From: Delphinus delphis
Taxonomy: Eukaryota; Chordata; Mammalia; Artiodactyla; Delphinidae
Assembly (NCBI RefSeq): GCF_949987515.2
Contig: NC_082699.1
Span: 76,046,281 to 76,110,280 of the forward strand
Direction: 5' to 3'
Length of the DNA stretch: 64,000 nucleotides
The translations under genes were made by a program, and so were the position numbers. The notes beneath the pieces are model-generated. The model ran no database searches. It was not told where the DNA came from and was given only the letters and a program-made list of their open reading frames with translations. Below are positions 46,195 to 56,150 of this stretch, piece after piece. Numbering within the stretch: the first letter of the stretch is position 1; each line of letters begins with the position of its first letter.

Positions 46195-46507
46195 TTTTTT
46201 TTAATTTATTTATTTATCTATTTATTTTTGGCTGTGTTGGGTCTTCCTTGCTGCGCGCGGACTTTCTCTAGTTGCGGCGAGCAGAGGCTACTCCTTGTTG
46301 CAGTGCATCGGCTTCTTGTTGCAGTGGTTTCTCTTGTTGCGGAGCAGGGGCTCTAGGCACACGCGCTCAGTAGTTGTGGCACACAGGCTCAGTAGTTGTG
46401 GTGCACAGGCTTAGTTGCTCCCATGGGATCTTCCCAGACCAGGGATCGAACCCATTTCCCCTGTATTAGCAGGTGGATTCTTAACTACTGCGCCACCAGG
46501 GAAGTCC
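46195..46507 (-). mobile_element. Long-form CHR SINE
   Basis: (TTTA)n tail, two internal 'tcagtagttgtgg' units, reverse B box 'gggatcgaacc' and reverse head 'cgccaccagggaagtccc'. Flanks 'gctaattttt' and 'gctattattattttt' may be a degraded duplication. Confidence 0.93.
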
Positions 46508-46653
46508 CTGCTATTATTATTTTTTAAATGTTGGAGTGAGTTGGGGAAATAGGAAAGGTGCTTGGGATGCCGTGTTTATCAGGCATACTCTCTTTTCTAT
46601 CCACCACCTGTGCCCAGATCATCCTGTTTCTTATCTAAACTACCACAGTAATT

Positions 46654-46657
<4 letters not shown>

Positions 46658-46687
<30 letters not shown>

Positions 46688-46877
46688 AGTACGCAGGCCT
46701 CTCATCGCTGCGGCCTCTCCCATTGCGGAGCACAGGCTCCGGACGCGCAGGCTCAGCGGCCATGGCTCACGGGCCCAGCCACTCCGCGGCATGTGGAATC
46801 CTCCCAGACCGGGGCACAAACCCGCGTCCCCTGCATCAGCAGGCGGGTTCCCAACCACTGCGCCACCAGGGAAGCCC
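46658..46877 (-). mobile_element. CHR-2 SINE
   Basis: T-run of about 30 and the full reverse body. 'agtaatttctt' occurs before it (about 46,648) and twice after it (46,881 and 46,901). Confidence 0.95.
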
Positions 46878-46914
46878 CAGAGTAATTTCTTAATTACCAG
46901 AGTAATTTCTTAAC
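46878..46914. repeat. 20-bp tandem duplication beside a SINE
   Basis: 'ccagagtaatttcttaa' is repeated at a 20-bp period, so the target sequence appears three times around the SINE. Confidence 0.85.
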
Positions 46915-47408
46915 TGATCTCCCCAATTCCAGTTCCGTCCCCCTTACCCCATCTGCTGTACATGGCATATCGATCTTCTAAAAATGTAACTTGAGACTAT
47001 AAACCCTGCCTCTTAAGATCCTTCAGGAGTGGTTCTAGACTCTCAGAATGAGTTTCAAGCTCCATGGCCTGGCATTCAGGCCAGCCAAGGTCTGATTCCT
47101 GTTCATCATGAATCCTGGCTCCATTTGGCCCAAGCAATACCAATCACTGTACTTCCCAGAAAGTTCCAGGATGTCAAGTACATCCATGAATGTGTGCTCA
47201 TCCTTCAAACCTGTGTCTACATATTGCTGCCATATGAAGCCTGCTAAGATCTAACTTAGAGTTCATCACCTCCTCCTCTGAGCTGCCTCTGAACCCCACA
47301 CATACTTGGAAAAGGCACTCAAAGCTTTGTGGTATACTTATTTACATCACAATGCATTACCCACACTAGACTGAGGAGTCTTTGAAGAAAGTTCTCCTTT
47401 TTTCCCCT

Positions 47409-47620
47409 GAATAGCAAAAACAATCTTGAGAAAGAGGAGCAAAACTGGAGGAATCATGCTCCCTGATATCAGACTGTACTACAAAGCAACAGTAATCAAA
47501 ACAATATGGTGCTGCCACACACACACCAAAAAAAACAGGCATATAGATAAAAAGAACAGAATAGAGAGCCCAGAAATGAACTCAAACCTATATGGACAAT
47601 TAATCTATGACAAAGGAGAC
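47409..47620 (+). mobile_element. Internal L1 ORF2 piece flanked by an 18-bp repeat
   Basis: L1 ORF2 text ('caatcttgagaaagagg', 'gactgtactacaaagcaac', 'aacagaatagagagccc') without a 3' end or poly-A. Flanked by the exact repeat 'gtctttgaagaaagttct' at 47,378-47,395 and 47,621-47,638. About 14-18 bp of 'ccttttttcccctg' separates the left repeat from recognisable L1. Confidence 0.85.
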
Positions 47621-47638
47621 GTCTTTGAAGAAAGTTCT

Positions 47639-47870
47639 TAAGAAAGGGTCTATGCCTATCTTTCTCTACCCAACCCATAGCACAACATCTGGAACATAGA
47701 GATGTTTGATACATCTTTAAAATTTATTTGAATAGATTTGAGGTTGACTTTCTTCTCATGTATTTGTCTTATCTTGTCCTACCAACCAAAAATCGAAAGT
47801 TTCCTTTAAACATCTTTGCACTTATGATAGGTGCTCAATTACTATGTTCAGTTTGACTCACAGGGAAGTA
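47639..47870 (+). mobile_element. L2 3' tail (continuation)
   Basis: 'aaagggtctatgcctatct', 'ctggaacatagagatgttt' and 'gataggtgctcaattacta'; possibly two L2 tails in sequence. Confidence 0.6.
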
Positions 47871-48074
47871 ATGTTCACCTAAGAGCCAGATCGGTTGGCA
47901 CTGGGGTGGGAGGGTCCTCAGGAGAAGGCCAACCTTGTTATGCCTTGGGATGGGTCTTCAAGGGAACGACTTCTCAGCAGCACAGCAGTTCAACCCACAG
48001 AGCTTCACGTTTTTATCTTATCTCATTCTCCTCTCATTGCATTATCGGAGCACATGTAACTGTGATTGCAGCAA

Positions 48075-48285
48075 ACCCATACGCAGTTGTGTTCTTACTA
48101 GGCACCAGGCACTATTCTAAACTCATTTTATCTTCACAACAACCCCATGATAATCCTCTTAGGAGGAAACGGAGGCAAAGTTGCAGAACTTCACTGAAAT
48201 CACACAACTAAAGGGGGCTAAGCCTGGGTTTGAACGGTCAATTCCAGTTCCTTGTGACTAGGCAACATTGCCTATATGCTCTGCT
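48075..48285 (-). mobile_element. MIR SINE
   Basis: 'caccaggcactattctaaa', 'cacaacaaccccatgataa' and 'agcctgggtttgaacggtc'. Confidence 0.8.
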
Positions 48286-48358
48286 ATGACCACGGTTTAC
48301 ATTATCTCTGTCATTTATATTTGGAAATTATATAGAGATCCTGCATCATCATCTAATG

Positions 48359-48595
48359 CAGGGTTCTCAACTTGGCATTATTGATATTTGGGGCCAGGTG
48401 ATTGTCATGAGGGCTGCCCTGTGCATTATAGGATGTTCAACACCTTCCCTGACCCCTGCCCATTAGATGCCAGTAGCACCCTGCCCCCTACCAACACCCT
48501 CAATTTTGACAAACCAAATGATTTCCAGACATTGACAAAAGTCCCTGGGCTGGGGGGAGGATGGAGACAAAATTATCCTATATTGAGAACCACTG
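48359..48595 (-). mobile_element. MER20 (hAT-Charlie) element
   Basis: Terminal inverted repeats 'cagggttctcaa' and 'ttgagaaccactg', with core 'ctgccctgtgcattatagg' and 'gatgccagtagcaccctgc'. Eight-bp flanks 'atctaatg' and 'atccaaaa' are a degraded duplication. Confidence 0.88.
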
Positions 48596-48603
48596 ATCCA
48601 AAA

Positions 48604-49234
48604 ATAGACTTAGGGTAAATTTTATAACAAATGATAATGAATGTAAACCCAATCTCAAATAAAATTGCTGATAGTTTTTTAAAATAGGCCATTATTTGTT
48701 AGGTATGATCACATCAGCTTTGTTTTTACTCAAAGATTGGGCTGGCGGAAGCTTTCTTCTGGTCAAGGTGCTTGCTTGACCTTTTCTTCTTGTTCTCTCA
48801 TATTTCCATTACAAGTACCTCTATCTTTAACCCACGTGCATGTATTTCAAAGGGGTCTTTTCAAGTTACCTGAGCAGTTTGTGAGGACCAGTTTAGTTAA
48901 AACACTTCTATGATCACAATTCAATTAACTAAGCACCAGTAGGCAGTAGCGTTTCCCATTACACTGAATGGAAGGGACCACTGTCAAGCACCACTGGCCA
49001 TGTGGTCCTCGGAACCCCCCTTCAGAACAGTGCAAGGCACGTGCCCAGCAGCACGTGCACTGAGGGCAGCCTCATCCAGCCTCATATTTAACATTAATGA
49101 AACAATCATTTTTTAAAGACAGAGCTCAATGTAAATGAACACTTCGATACCTTCTGGCTGTACATTCTAAAAAATGGGTCATCTCGCACCTGCCCCCTCC
49201 CAACCTGGAGATCGCAGTTTTTTAAAGAACCAAT
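48604..49234. other. No recognised feature
   Basis: Contains a short palindrome-like 'gcacgtgcccagcagcacgtgc' near 49,036. No gene or repeat is recognised. Confidence 0.45.
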
Positions 49235-49400
49235 TAGGGACCCATTAGAATCAAAGAGATCCAGTGTGACCCCAACTTCCGCCACTTCCCACCTGTGTGA
49301 CTTGGTGCACAACAGGAGATAATCTGCCTGATCATCAGTTCCCTCATCTGCAGGTTTACATGTATCTATAATATGTATAGGAAAAGGCTCCAACCTCTGG
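49235..49400 (+). mobile_element. Decayed MIR SINE
   Basis: 'cacctgtgtgacttggtgc' and 'atcagttccctcatctgca'. Confidence 0.55.
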
Positions 49401-50071
49401 CCAGTTATGGTAGCCGTTCGAATTCATTCTGATTCTTTGCAGCTACCAAGCTGCATTTGTCAGCCCTCCTCGTAGCTGATGGGGACCTCACGACGGAGTC
49501 CTCACCAAGTCAGGTGAACAGAAGTGATATGACTTCCTGTGGGAGGAAAGAGAGTGGGCATGAGTTACACACACACACACACACACACACACATAACCTT
49601 TCTTCTAGCTGTGCAACTGAAAACAAAAAACAAAGAAATGAATAAGCCCAAACAAGAAAATGGCCAATTTCAAAATGGAGACAGATCAAAGGTTGCCTCT
49701 GAAGCTGCTGATGGTGGTGGCCTGACCTGCATCAGACTGTGATGGGGCAAAAATTAACTTATGTACATCACTGAGATTTCAAAGTTAATCTGCTTAGGTA
49801 GCATTGAGTAGCCAACGTTGGCTAACACGAGTAGAGAAACACGATTTCCAAACCACTAGATAATCACCCGAAAAACCACACCAACCGTTCACATGGCCAC
49901 ACCAGGAGATGAGTGCTATTACTAGGCACAGGTAGCTGTCAACTGGAAAAAAACCACAACCTAAGGGTTGAAAATTATGTTTTACTTGGATTTTCTGAGG
50001 ATGGAAGACAGCCTCTCAGGTCGCTCTGAGGGACCACTCCGAAGAGGTAAGAGAGGAGGCAGAATATATAA
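49401..50071. other. Unclassified, with a (CA)n microsatellite
   Basis: (CA)14 at 49,566-49,593. The sequence before it ('gaacagaagtgatatgact') recalls an LTR or L1 remnant but is not assignable. Confidence 0.45.
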
Positions 50072-50085
50072 AAACCAGGTAGTGG

Positions 50086-50200
50086 AGTTCCCTGGTGGCC
50101 AGTGGTTAGGACTCCGCGCTTTCACTGTCGAGGCCCGGGTTCAATCCCTGGTGGTGGAATTAAGATCCCGCAAGCCACGCGGTGTGGCCAAAACAAAACC
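50086..50200 (+). mobile_element. Short-form CHR SINE
   Basis: 'gttccctggtggccagtgg', B box GGTTCAATCCC and end 'gcggtgtggcc'. Exact duplication 'aaaccaggtagtgg' at 50,072-50,085 and 50,201-50,214. Confidence 0.96.
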
Positions 50201-50509
50201 AAACCAGGTAGTGGGCACATTAGAAAATTACTGTTTATTAAAGAAGACCAAGTATCTCGAGTGAATGAATTTAGCGCTTTTCTAGAAATGGGAAGATGCA
50301 AGAGTCAGGGCTCACTGAAATCATTCTTTAACCACCTAGGGCCAGTATCCTGTTCTTTCCAACCCTGAGTCCCCTCGGGGTGCACCGCAGCGGCTGAGGG
50401 CTTGTCTGTCTCCATCCTGAGATCCCTCAGGGCTCATCGTTAGGGTGATGGTTTGATGGCGGAAGCATCCTTGGTTGGCTGATAAGGCAAGCAACATTCT
50501 TCCATCCAC

Positions 50510-50570
50510 AGAGCTAGCAGGACCTCTCTGAGCTAGAAAGCGGCAGAGCCAGGGTTTGACCCTGATCAAC
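50510..50570 (-). mobile_element. MIR remnant
   Basis: 'gaaagcggcagagccaggg' followed by 'tttgaccctgatcaa' is a small reversed MIR core. Confidence 0.45.
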
Positions 50571-50618
50571 TGGTTCGAGGGCCTACACACAGGGCTTCTA
50601 CTCTGTTGGTTCGAAACC

Positions 50619-50900
50619 TGGGGAGCTTCCCGGGGTGAAATCTGAAATTGGCTCCCGGAAGCTAAGGAGAGACCAGAGAAAAGGCCACTCCAGATGGAGG
50701 CGGCAGGTTTAATAAGCAGGGGATTTACCTCGGAGGTCTGTCTTGAGAAGCCACGAGACAAGTAAATCTCCCAACACGCCAGCCCGGATTTCCAAAGTTT
50801 ATAGAGAGGCCTTAATGGGGTTCAGTCACCCAGAGGGTCCCAACTACTGTTGCGTTCTCAAGGCTGAGTCCTTGGAAAGGGCTCCCACTGTAGGAAAAGT
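50619..50900 (-). mobile_element. Possible ERV LTR fragment
   Basis: Minus strand: 'gcctctctataaac' (TATA-like, near 50,800) is followed about 100 bp downstream by 'gcttattaaacctgc' (polyadenylation-like) and then a U5-like stretch ending 'gctcccca' at 50,619. No coding part. The upstream end is not found. Confidence 0.35.
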
Positions 50901-51289
50901 GGGTGGAGCTTACATTCCAAGGACAGGGAGGGAGTGAGGAGCCTCCGATTGCCTCGGTCAGCTCTGGGATCAGCTGGCAATCCTGTCTTCTCCATGACCT
51001 CCTGCAGCAAACTCTGGGACATCTCAAGAAAGGTCTGTGCGATGAGTGACTGGTGGAATGCCAGGCACGGGATTGATGTTTACTTATCACACTTTAATGA
51101 TGTTCATTACTATACTGCTGTGGAAAGCTAGATTCACTACCAAAAAAAAGTTAGTTGGTAACAAATCAGTAGTATCTTTTAGAAATCAGCAACTTTGAAA
51201 GAATGGAGGGGGAGACTACTGAGTTGATAGTGAGGATGATGACATAGACAAATAAACACTCCTACTAAATTGTAAGGACACCACTTTTC

Positions 51290-51630
51290 AACTCAATATG
51301 TAACCGAGCAGAACCCCCCTCCCCCATATCCTCTGCTTTAGCTCCTCTCTAAAGTACCTAGATAATAGTATCTCATGCATATTTCCTGAGTTTTTCAGAT
51401 GCTAAAACCACCACCAAATGGAAGAAATTAACTACTTGATGATCTTGAGCGTGTAGCCCCCAGACCTTCTGGCGCCTAAGGATTGATCACCACCAACCAA
51501 TCAGAGAATTGTGCGCCAGCAGATCACAAATCCTCCCCGTCACTTGCAATAAAACTTTCTCTGTTCCCAGCTCTGACATTTCGGTTTGGCCTCATTGTGC
51601 ATCGGGCACACGGACTTGCCTTCCGTAACA
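51290..51630 (+). mobile_element. ERV-like LTR, 3' end TAACA
   Basis: 'caccaaccaatcagaga' (CCAAT region), 'cttgcaataaaactttctc' (AATAAA), a U5-like part 'catttcggtttggcctc' and the terminal 'ccttccgtaaca'. It looks like a solo class I LTR. The 5' edge is uncertain. Confidence 0.6.
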
Positions 51631-51646
51631 AATAAAGGATATTTGT

Positions 51647-51648
<2 letters not shown>

Positions 51649-51685
<37 letters not shown>
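51649..51685. repeat. (TA)n microsatellite
   Basis: About 18 uninterrupted TA units, starting about 20 bp after the LTR end. Confidence 0.95.
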
Positions 51686-51690
<5 letters not shown>

Positions 51691-52149
51691 TTAAGTTGGT
51701 GAATCATTAAATGACTACAGTAGTACTCTGGGGACAAATTCTTCCTTTTAGAAAGGACACAGCCTTGGGAGGTGGCCAGGACCTTCTCACTTCTCATAAT
51801 CGAAGTGTCTGGGACGTCAGTATCATTCCTGTCTGCAGAAACTCCAGGCCCTGTTCCAAGGCGTTCCCTTGATGAGTTATAAAGGGGAAGAACTTAACGT
51901 GAGCCTGTCTCTATGAAGTCGGATATGAACGCTGCCCCTTGTGGGATGGTCCTGGGGATTGAAGGACCCCAGCATGGATCTGACACCTAAGGGCCCCCAG
52001 TACATCTTAGGCCCATTGCTCCCTGACTCCTTTGCACTCTTGTGTTGCCTTGCTTGCTAGGACTTGCAGCTCACCTTCATTCTCAGATGCCCTGTAGGGG
52101 ATGGAAAAGACTCAGTGACCAGGTGATAACCTCCTAAGAATAATATAGC
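51686..52149. other. No recognised feature
   Basis: Mixed unique sequence without an open frame of note. Confidence 0.5.
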
Positions 52150-52320
52150 CAGGGAGCCATAAGCCTTGCTTCTAGTACTAGAATCTGCTAGTAACCAGCT
52201 CAGTGACCTTGGGAAAGTTACTTTGACACTTTGAGCCTCAGTTTCCTCATCTTTATAATGGACAGGATGTACAAGAAGAGCACTAAGGTCCCTCCTAATT
52301 TGACGGCTGTGGGTCTCCAG
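52150..52320 (+). mobile_element. MIR SINE
   Basis: 'ccagctcagtgaccttggg' and 'gagcctcagtttcctcatc' are core MIR. Confidence 0.8.
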
Positions 52321-52632
52321 ACCTGCGCTCCATTCCCTCTATGCCTCTAATGGCTCGTGTGACAAAGTACCAGTTCAACATGAAGATCATCTCAATACTT
52401 TATTTGATATCAGTGTTTTCTCCCTTAACTGAATGTATTTCCTATTGTCTTAAGGTTTTTTCATTATGAAATAGATGAAACAAAGTAATATGTTTATACA
52501 TATACATTATACACACATAGAGAGGGAGCAGACTCATACGTGTTTGTTAAAAATAATTTTTTAAAGACCAGGTGCAATCAGTTCAGTTTAAGGAGAAGAC
52601 CATGTCCACACCTCTGATTTGTCATGTGTGTC
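52321..52632. other. No recognised feature
   Basis: AT-leaning flank in front of the L1 tail. Confidence 0.5.
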
Positions 52633-52633
52633 C

Positions 52634-54258
52634 TTTTTTTTTAAGATCTTTATTGGAGTATAATTGCTTTACAATGGTGTGTTAGTGTCTGCTGTATCAC
52701 AAAGTGCATCAGCTATATGTACACATATATCCCCATATCTCCTCCCTCTTGCGTCTCCCTCCCACCCTCCTATCCCACCCCTCTAGGTGGTCACAAAGCA
52801 CCGAACTGATCTCCCTGTGTTATGCGGCTGCTTCCCACTAGCTATCTATTTTACGTTTGGTAGTGTATATATGTCCATGCCACTCTCTCACTTTGTCCCA
52901 GCTTACCCTTCCCCCTCCGCATCTCCTCAAGTCCATTCTCTATGTCTGCATCTTTATTCCTGTCGTGCCCCTAGGTTCATCAGAACCAACTGTTTTTTTT
53001 TTTTAGATTCCATATATATGTTAGCATACGGTATTTGTTTTTCTCTTTCTGACTTACTTCACTCTGTATGACAGACTCTAGGTCCATCCACCTCACTACA
53101 AATAACTCAGTTTCATTTCTTTTTATGGCTGAGTAATATTCCATTGTATATATGTGCCACATCTTCTTTATCCATTCATCTGTCCATGGACACATAGGTT
53201 GCTTCCATGTCCTGGCTATTGTAAATAGAGTTGTAATGAACATTGTGGTACATGACTCTTTTTGAATTATGGTTTTCTCAGGGTGTGTGCCCAGTAGTGG
53301 GATTGCTGGGTTGTATGGTAGCTCTATTTTTAGTTTTATAAGGAACTTCCATACTGTTCTCCATAGTGGCTGTATCACTTTACATTCCCACCAACAGGGC
53401 AAGAGGGTTCTCTTTTCTCCACACCCTCTCCAGCATTTATTGTTTGTAGAATTTTTGATGATGGCCATTCTGACTGGTGTGAGGTGATACCTCATTGTGG
53501 TTTTGATTTGCATTTCTCTAATGATTAGTGATGTTGAGCATCCGTTCATGTGTTTGTTGGAAATCTGTATATCTTCTTTGGGGAAATGTCTGTTTAGGTC
53601 TTCTGCCCATTTTTGGATTGGGTTTTGTTTTTTTGATATTGAGCTGCATGAGCTGATATTGAGGTTTAATCTTGGAAATTAAACCTTTCTCAGTTGCTTC
53701 ATTTGCAAGTATTTTCTCCCATTCTGAGGGTTGTCTTTTCATCTTGTTCATGTTTTCCTTTGCTGTGCAAAAGCTTTTAACTTTCATTAGGTCTCATTTG
53801 TTTATTTTTGTTTCTATTTCCATTTCTCTATGAGGTGGGTCAAAAAGGATCTTGCTGTGATTTATGTCAAAGAGTGTTCTTCCTATGTTTTCCTCTAAGA
53901 GTTTTATAGTGTCTGGCCTTACATTTAGGTCTTTAATCCATTTTGAGTTTATTTTTGTGTATGGTGTTAGGGAGTGTTTTAATTTCATTCTTTTACATGC
54001 AGCTGTCCAGTTTTCCCAGCACCACTTATTAAAGAGGCTCTCTTTTCTCCATTGTATATTCTTGCCTCCTTTATCAAAAATAAGGTGACCATAGGTGCAT
54101 GAGTTTATCTCTGGGTTTTCTGTCCTGTTCCATTGATCTGTATTTCTGTTTTTGTGCCAGTACCATACTGTCTTGATTTCTGTAACTTTGTAGTATAGTC
54201 TGAAGTCCAGGAGCCTGATCTCTCCAGCTCCATTTTTCTTTCTGAAGATTGCTTTGGC
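52634..54258 (-). mobile_element. Young L1, 5' truncated (ORF2 C-terminal half + 3' UTR)
   Basis: The minus-strand tail is a T-run at 52,633-52,642. The 3' UTR contains a C-rich tract (G-rich on the sense strand) at about 52,740-52,790. The ORF2 C-terminal end is 52,980-53,549: a 189-codon open frame with the Cys-rich '[15 protein letters not shown]' and the motif '[12 protein letters not shown]'. Two further ORF2 stretches (53,518-53,787 and from 53,794 rightward) are in other phases, so at least two frame breaks disable it. The endonuclease and most of the reverse transcriptase are missing. A CHR-2 SINE abuts its 5' end head to head. Confidence 0.93.
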
Positions 54259-54460
54259 GGGCTTCCCTGGTGGTGCAGTGGTTGCGAGTCCGCCTGCCGA
54301 TGCAGGGGACGTGGGTTCATGCCCCGGTCCGGGAAGATCCCACATGCCGCAGAGCGGCTGGGCCCGTGAGCCATGGCCGCAGAGCCTGCGCATCCAAAGC
54401 CTGTGCTCCGCAATGGGAGAAGCCACAACAGTGAGAGGCTTGCATACCGAAAAAAAAAAA
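54259..54460 (+). mobile_element. CHR-2 SINE at the 5' edge of L1
   Basis: Complete body and 11-A tail. No target duplication is visible: the left flank is L1 ('gattgctttggc') and the right flank is 'gttctttttactcg'. Confidence 0.93.
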
Positions 54461-54482
54461 GTTCTTTTTACTCGTGTATACT

Positions 54483-54945
54483 AAACTTTTACGATAATGA
54501 ACAGTTATTAAAAGTTTATCAACTATTCTTTTCTATGTCTATTAAGATAAGGTGATGTTTCTCTTCACTTCTGTGAATAGAGTAGATTACATTAGCGTGT
54601 TCTATAATGTTGATGTGAATTTGCATTCCTGGAATAAACCCCAGTTGCTCATAATGTACCATCTTTTTGTATATACACTCCTCTTCAGGCTGGCAATATT
54701 TTATTTAGAATTGTTTCATTATGCTCATTAATGAGATTTGGATATAATTTTCCTTTCCTTTACTCTATCAAACCTTGTTTGGTGGTGGAATCAAGGTGAC
54801 TCCACCCTCTTAAAGTAAGTTCTATGGTAGCCTCTGTTTTTCACTTCTTTGAAAAAATTTATGTAATATTAGCAATAATCAGTTTCTTGAACATTTAACT
54901 CAACTGTAAAATCATTGTGGGTCTAACGTTCTCTTTGTGGGAAGA
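54483..54945 (-). mobile_element. Older L1 ORF2 fragment
   Basis: 'tttctatgtctattaagat', 'gcattcctggaataaaccc', 'gtggtggaatcaaggtgac' and 'gttctctttgtggg' follow reversed ORF2, much more diverged than the L1 to its left. Confidence 0.75.
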
Positions 54946-55668
54946 GCTGCAATTAGTTATTCAGTTACTAGATGGACAATAGAGTTACTAGGGAGATCCC
55001 CAGGGATGGAGGAGGAATGTTTGTTCGGGATTGAGCCTGTTTATAGACTGAGAGGAAAAAACCATCATGGGGTAGATTGAAGATAACAATCTGCAATTGT
55101 TAGGAAGGGATGGAAGTAGAGGGAGAGCCATGAGAGACTGGAGTAGGTAATTCCAATCTAACTGGGGGCTTGGGCAGGCCAGTGGAGCCAGCTCTACTCT
55201 TAAGAGACAGGATGGAAATAAAAGACAGTGGGATACATCTGAAGGTGATAAAAGCCTGAAGCAGAAGGAATACTTGTCTGGTGGGCTTTATTTTCTTTGG
55301 GAAGTAGAGAGTAGGCTTTCCTGCCTAGAGAGGAAGAGTTGGAATTAGGGCTTGAGGAAAATAGATACATGGATCAGTGGAGGAGAAGAAGAGGTGAGCA
55401 GGGACAGGTGTTGGCTTCATGTGATGTGAGAAGAGGGCAAGTCACTGGGCTGGAGCTTGAACTCCTGGGTCTATAGCAGGAACAAAGGGAGCTCAGGGGC
55501 TATGAATTAGGGCAATTATATGAAGTTGGTTGAAGAGATGGGTCATGATAGACTGAAAGAAAACAAGAGAACTGGGAAGTGGATGTCTGTGAAGTTAAAA
55601 AAGACAAAAGAAGAGTAGTAGAAGAATGGGAGAGAAAGAGGAAGCAGAAAGACACATGCTGTGATCAG
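54946..55668. other. Purine-rich unclassified stretch
   Basis: Mostly A/G on the plus strand, without a clear repeat signature. Could be a reversed L2 or an ERVL internal remnant. Confidence 0.4.
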
Positions 55669-55686
55669 AAAGGACAACAGGTCAGA

Positions 55687-55791
55687 GGACTTCCCTGGTG
55701 GTCCAGTGGTTACGACTCTGCACTCGCATTGCAGGGGGCCCAGGTTCGATCCCTGGTCGGGGAACTAAGATCCCGCATGCCACGTGGACCA
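55687..55791 (+). mobile_element. Short-form CHR SINE
   Basis: Head 'gacttccctggtggtccagtgg' shortened tail 'gccacgtggacc'. Flanks 'aggacaacaggtcaga' and 'aggacaggtcaga' differ by a 3-bp indel. Confidence 0.94.
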
Positions 55792-55974
55792 AAAGGACAG
55801 GTCAGAATTTATGCTGGTCAAGTTGGCCTTTCCAGGTTTGGGGTTGGGTTAAGGATCAACCCAAAGACAATCCTAATGAGCCGATGGGAGGGAAATGGAA
55901 GGGGATTTCCAGGTAAGAGACAACGGAGCCAGGGCTGAAAGACAACTGCAGTGACAGTCTTCCTTCATTCTGCC

Positions 55975-56150
55975 CTTACCATTTGCTTCGGAGTGTTAAG
56001 GAATTTACATAACATCATGTAATTTAATCCTCCCACAGCTAATGAGGGGAGCCCTGATACTATCTCCAATTTGCAGACGAAAAGCTGATGCTCAATTAGG
56101 ACATTCCTCAGATGGCGTTTGAATGAAGGTCTTTCTAATCCAAAAAGCTT
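55975..56150 (-). mobile_element. MIR SINE
   Basis: 'catcatgtaatttaatcct', 'ctccaatttgcagacgaaa' and 'agatggcgtttgaatgaag'. Confidence 0.65.

Larger units (their letters stand above)
46570..47395 (+). mobile_element. L2 3' region, interrupted
   Basis: 'atctgctgtacatggcata', 'ccttcaggagtggttctag', 'cacctcctcctctgagctg' and 'cacactagactgaggagtc' follow the L2 order. A CHR-2 SINE (46,658) and an L1 piece (47.4 kb) interrupt it. The tail continues at 47,639-47,870. Confidence 0.78.

Noticed and set aside
52980..53549. 189-codon minus-strand frame as a host gene
   Set aside because: It is the C-terminal end of L1 ORF2 within a 5'-truncated L1.
55837..55912. Exon between 'cctttccag' and CAG|GTAAGA
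   Set aside because: The acceptor tract is short, the segment is in an unclassified purine-rich region, and no linked exon is visible. Too weak to list.
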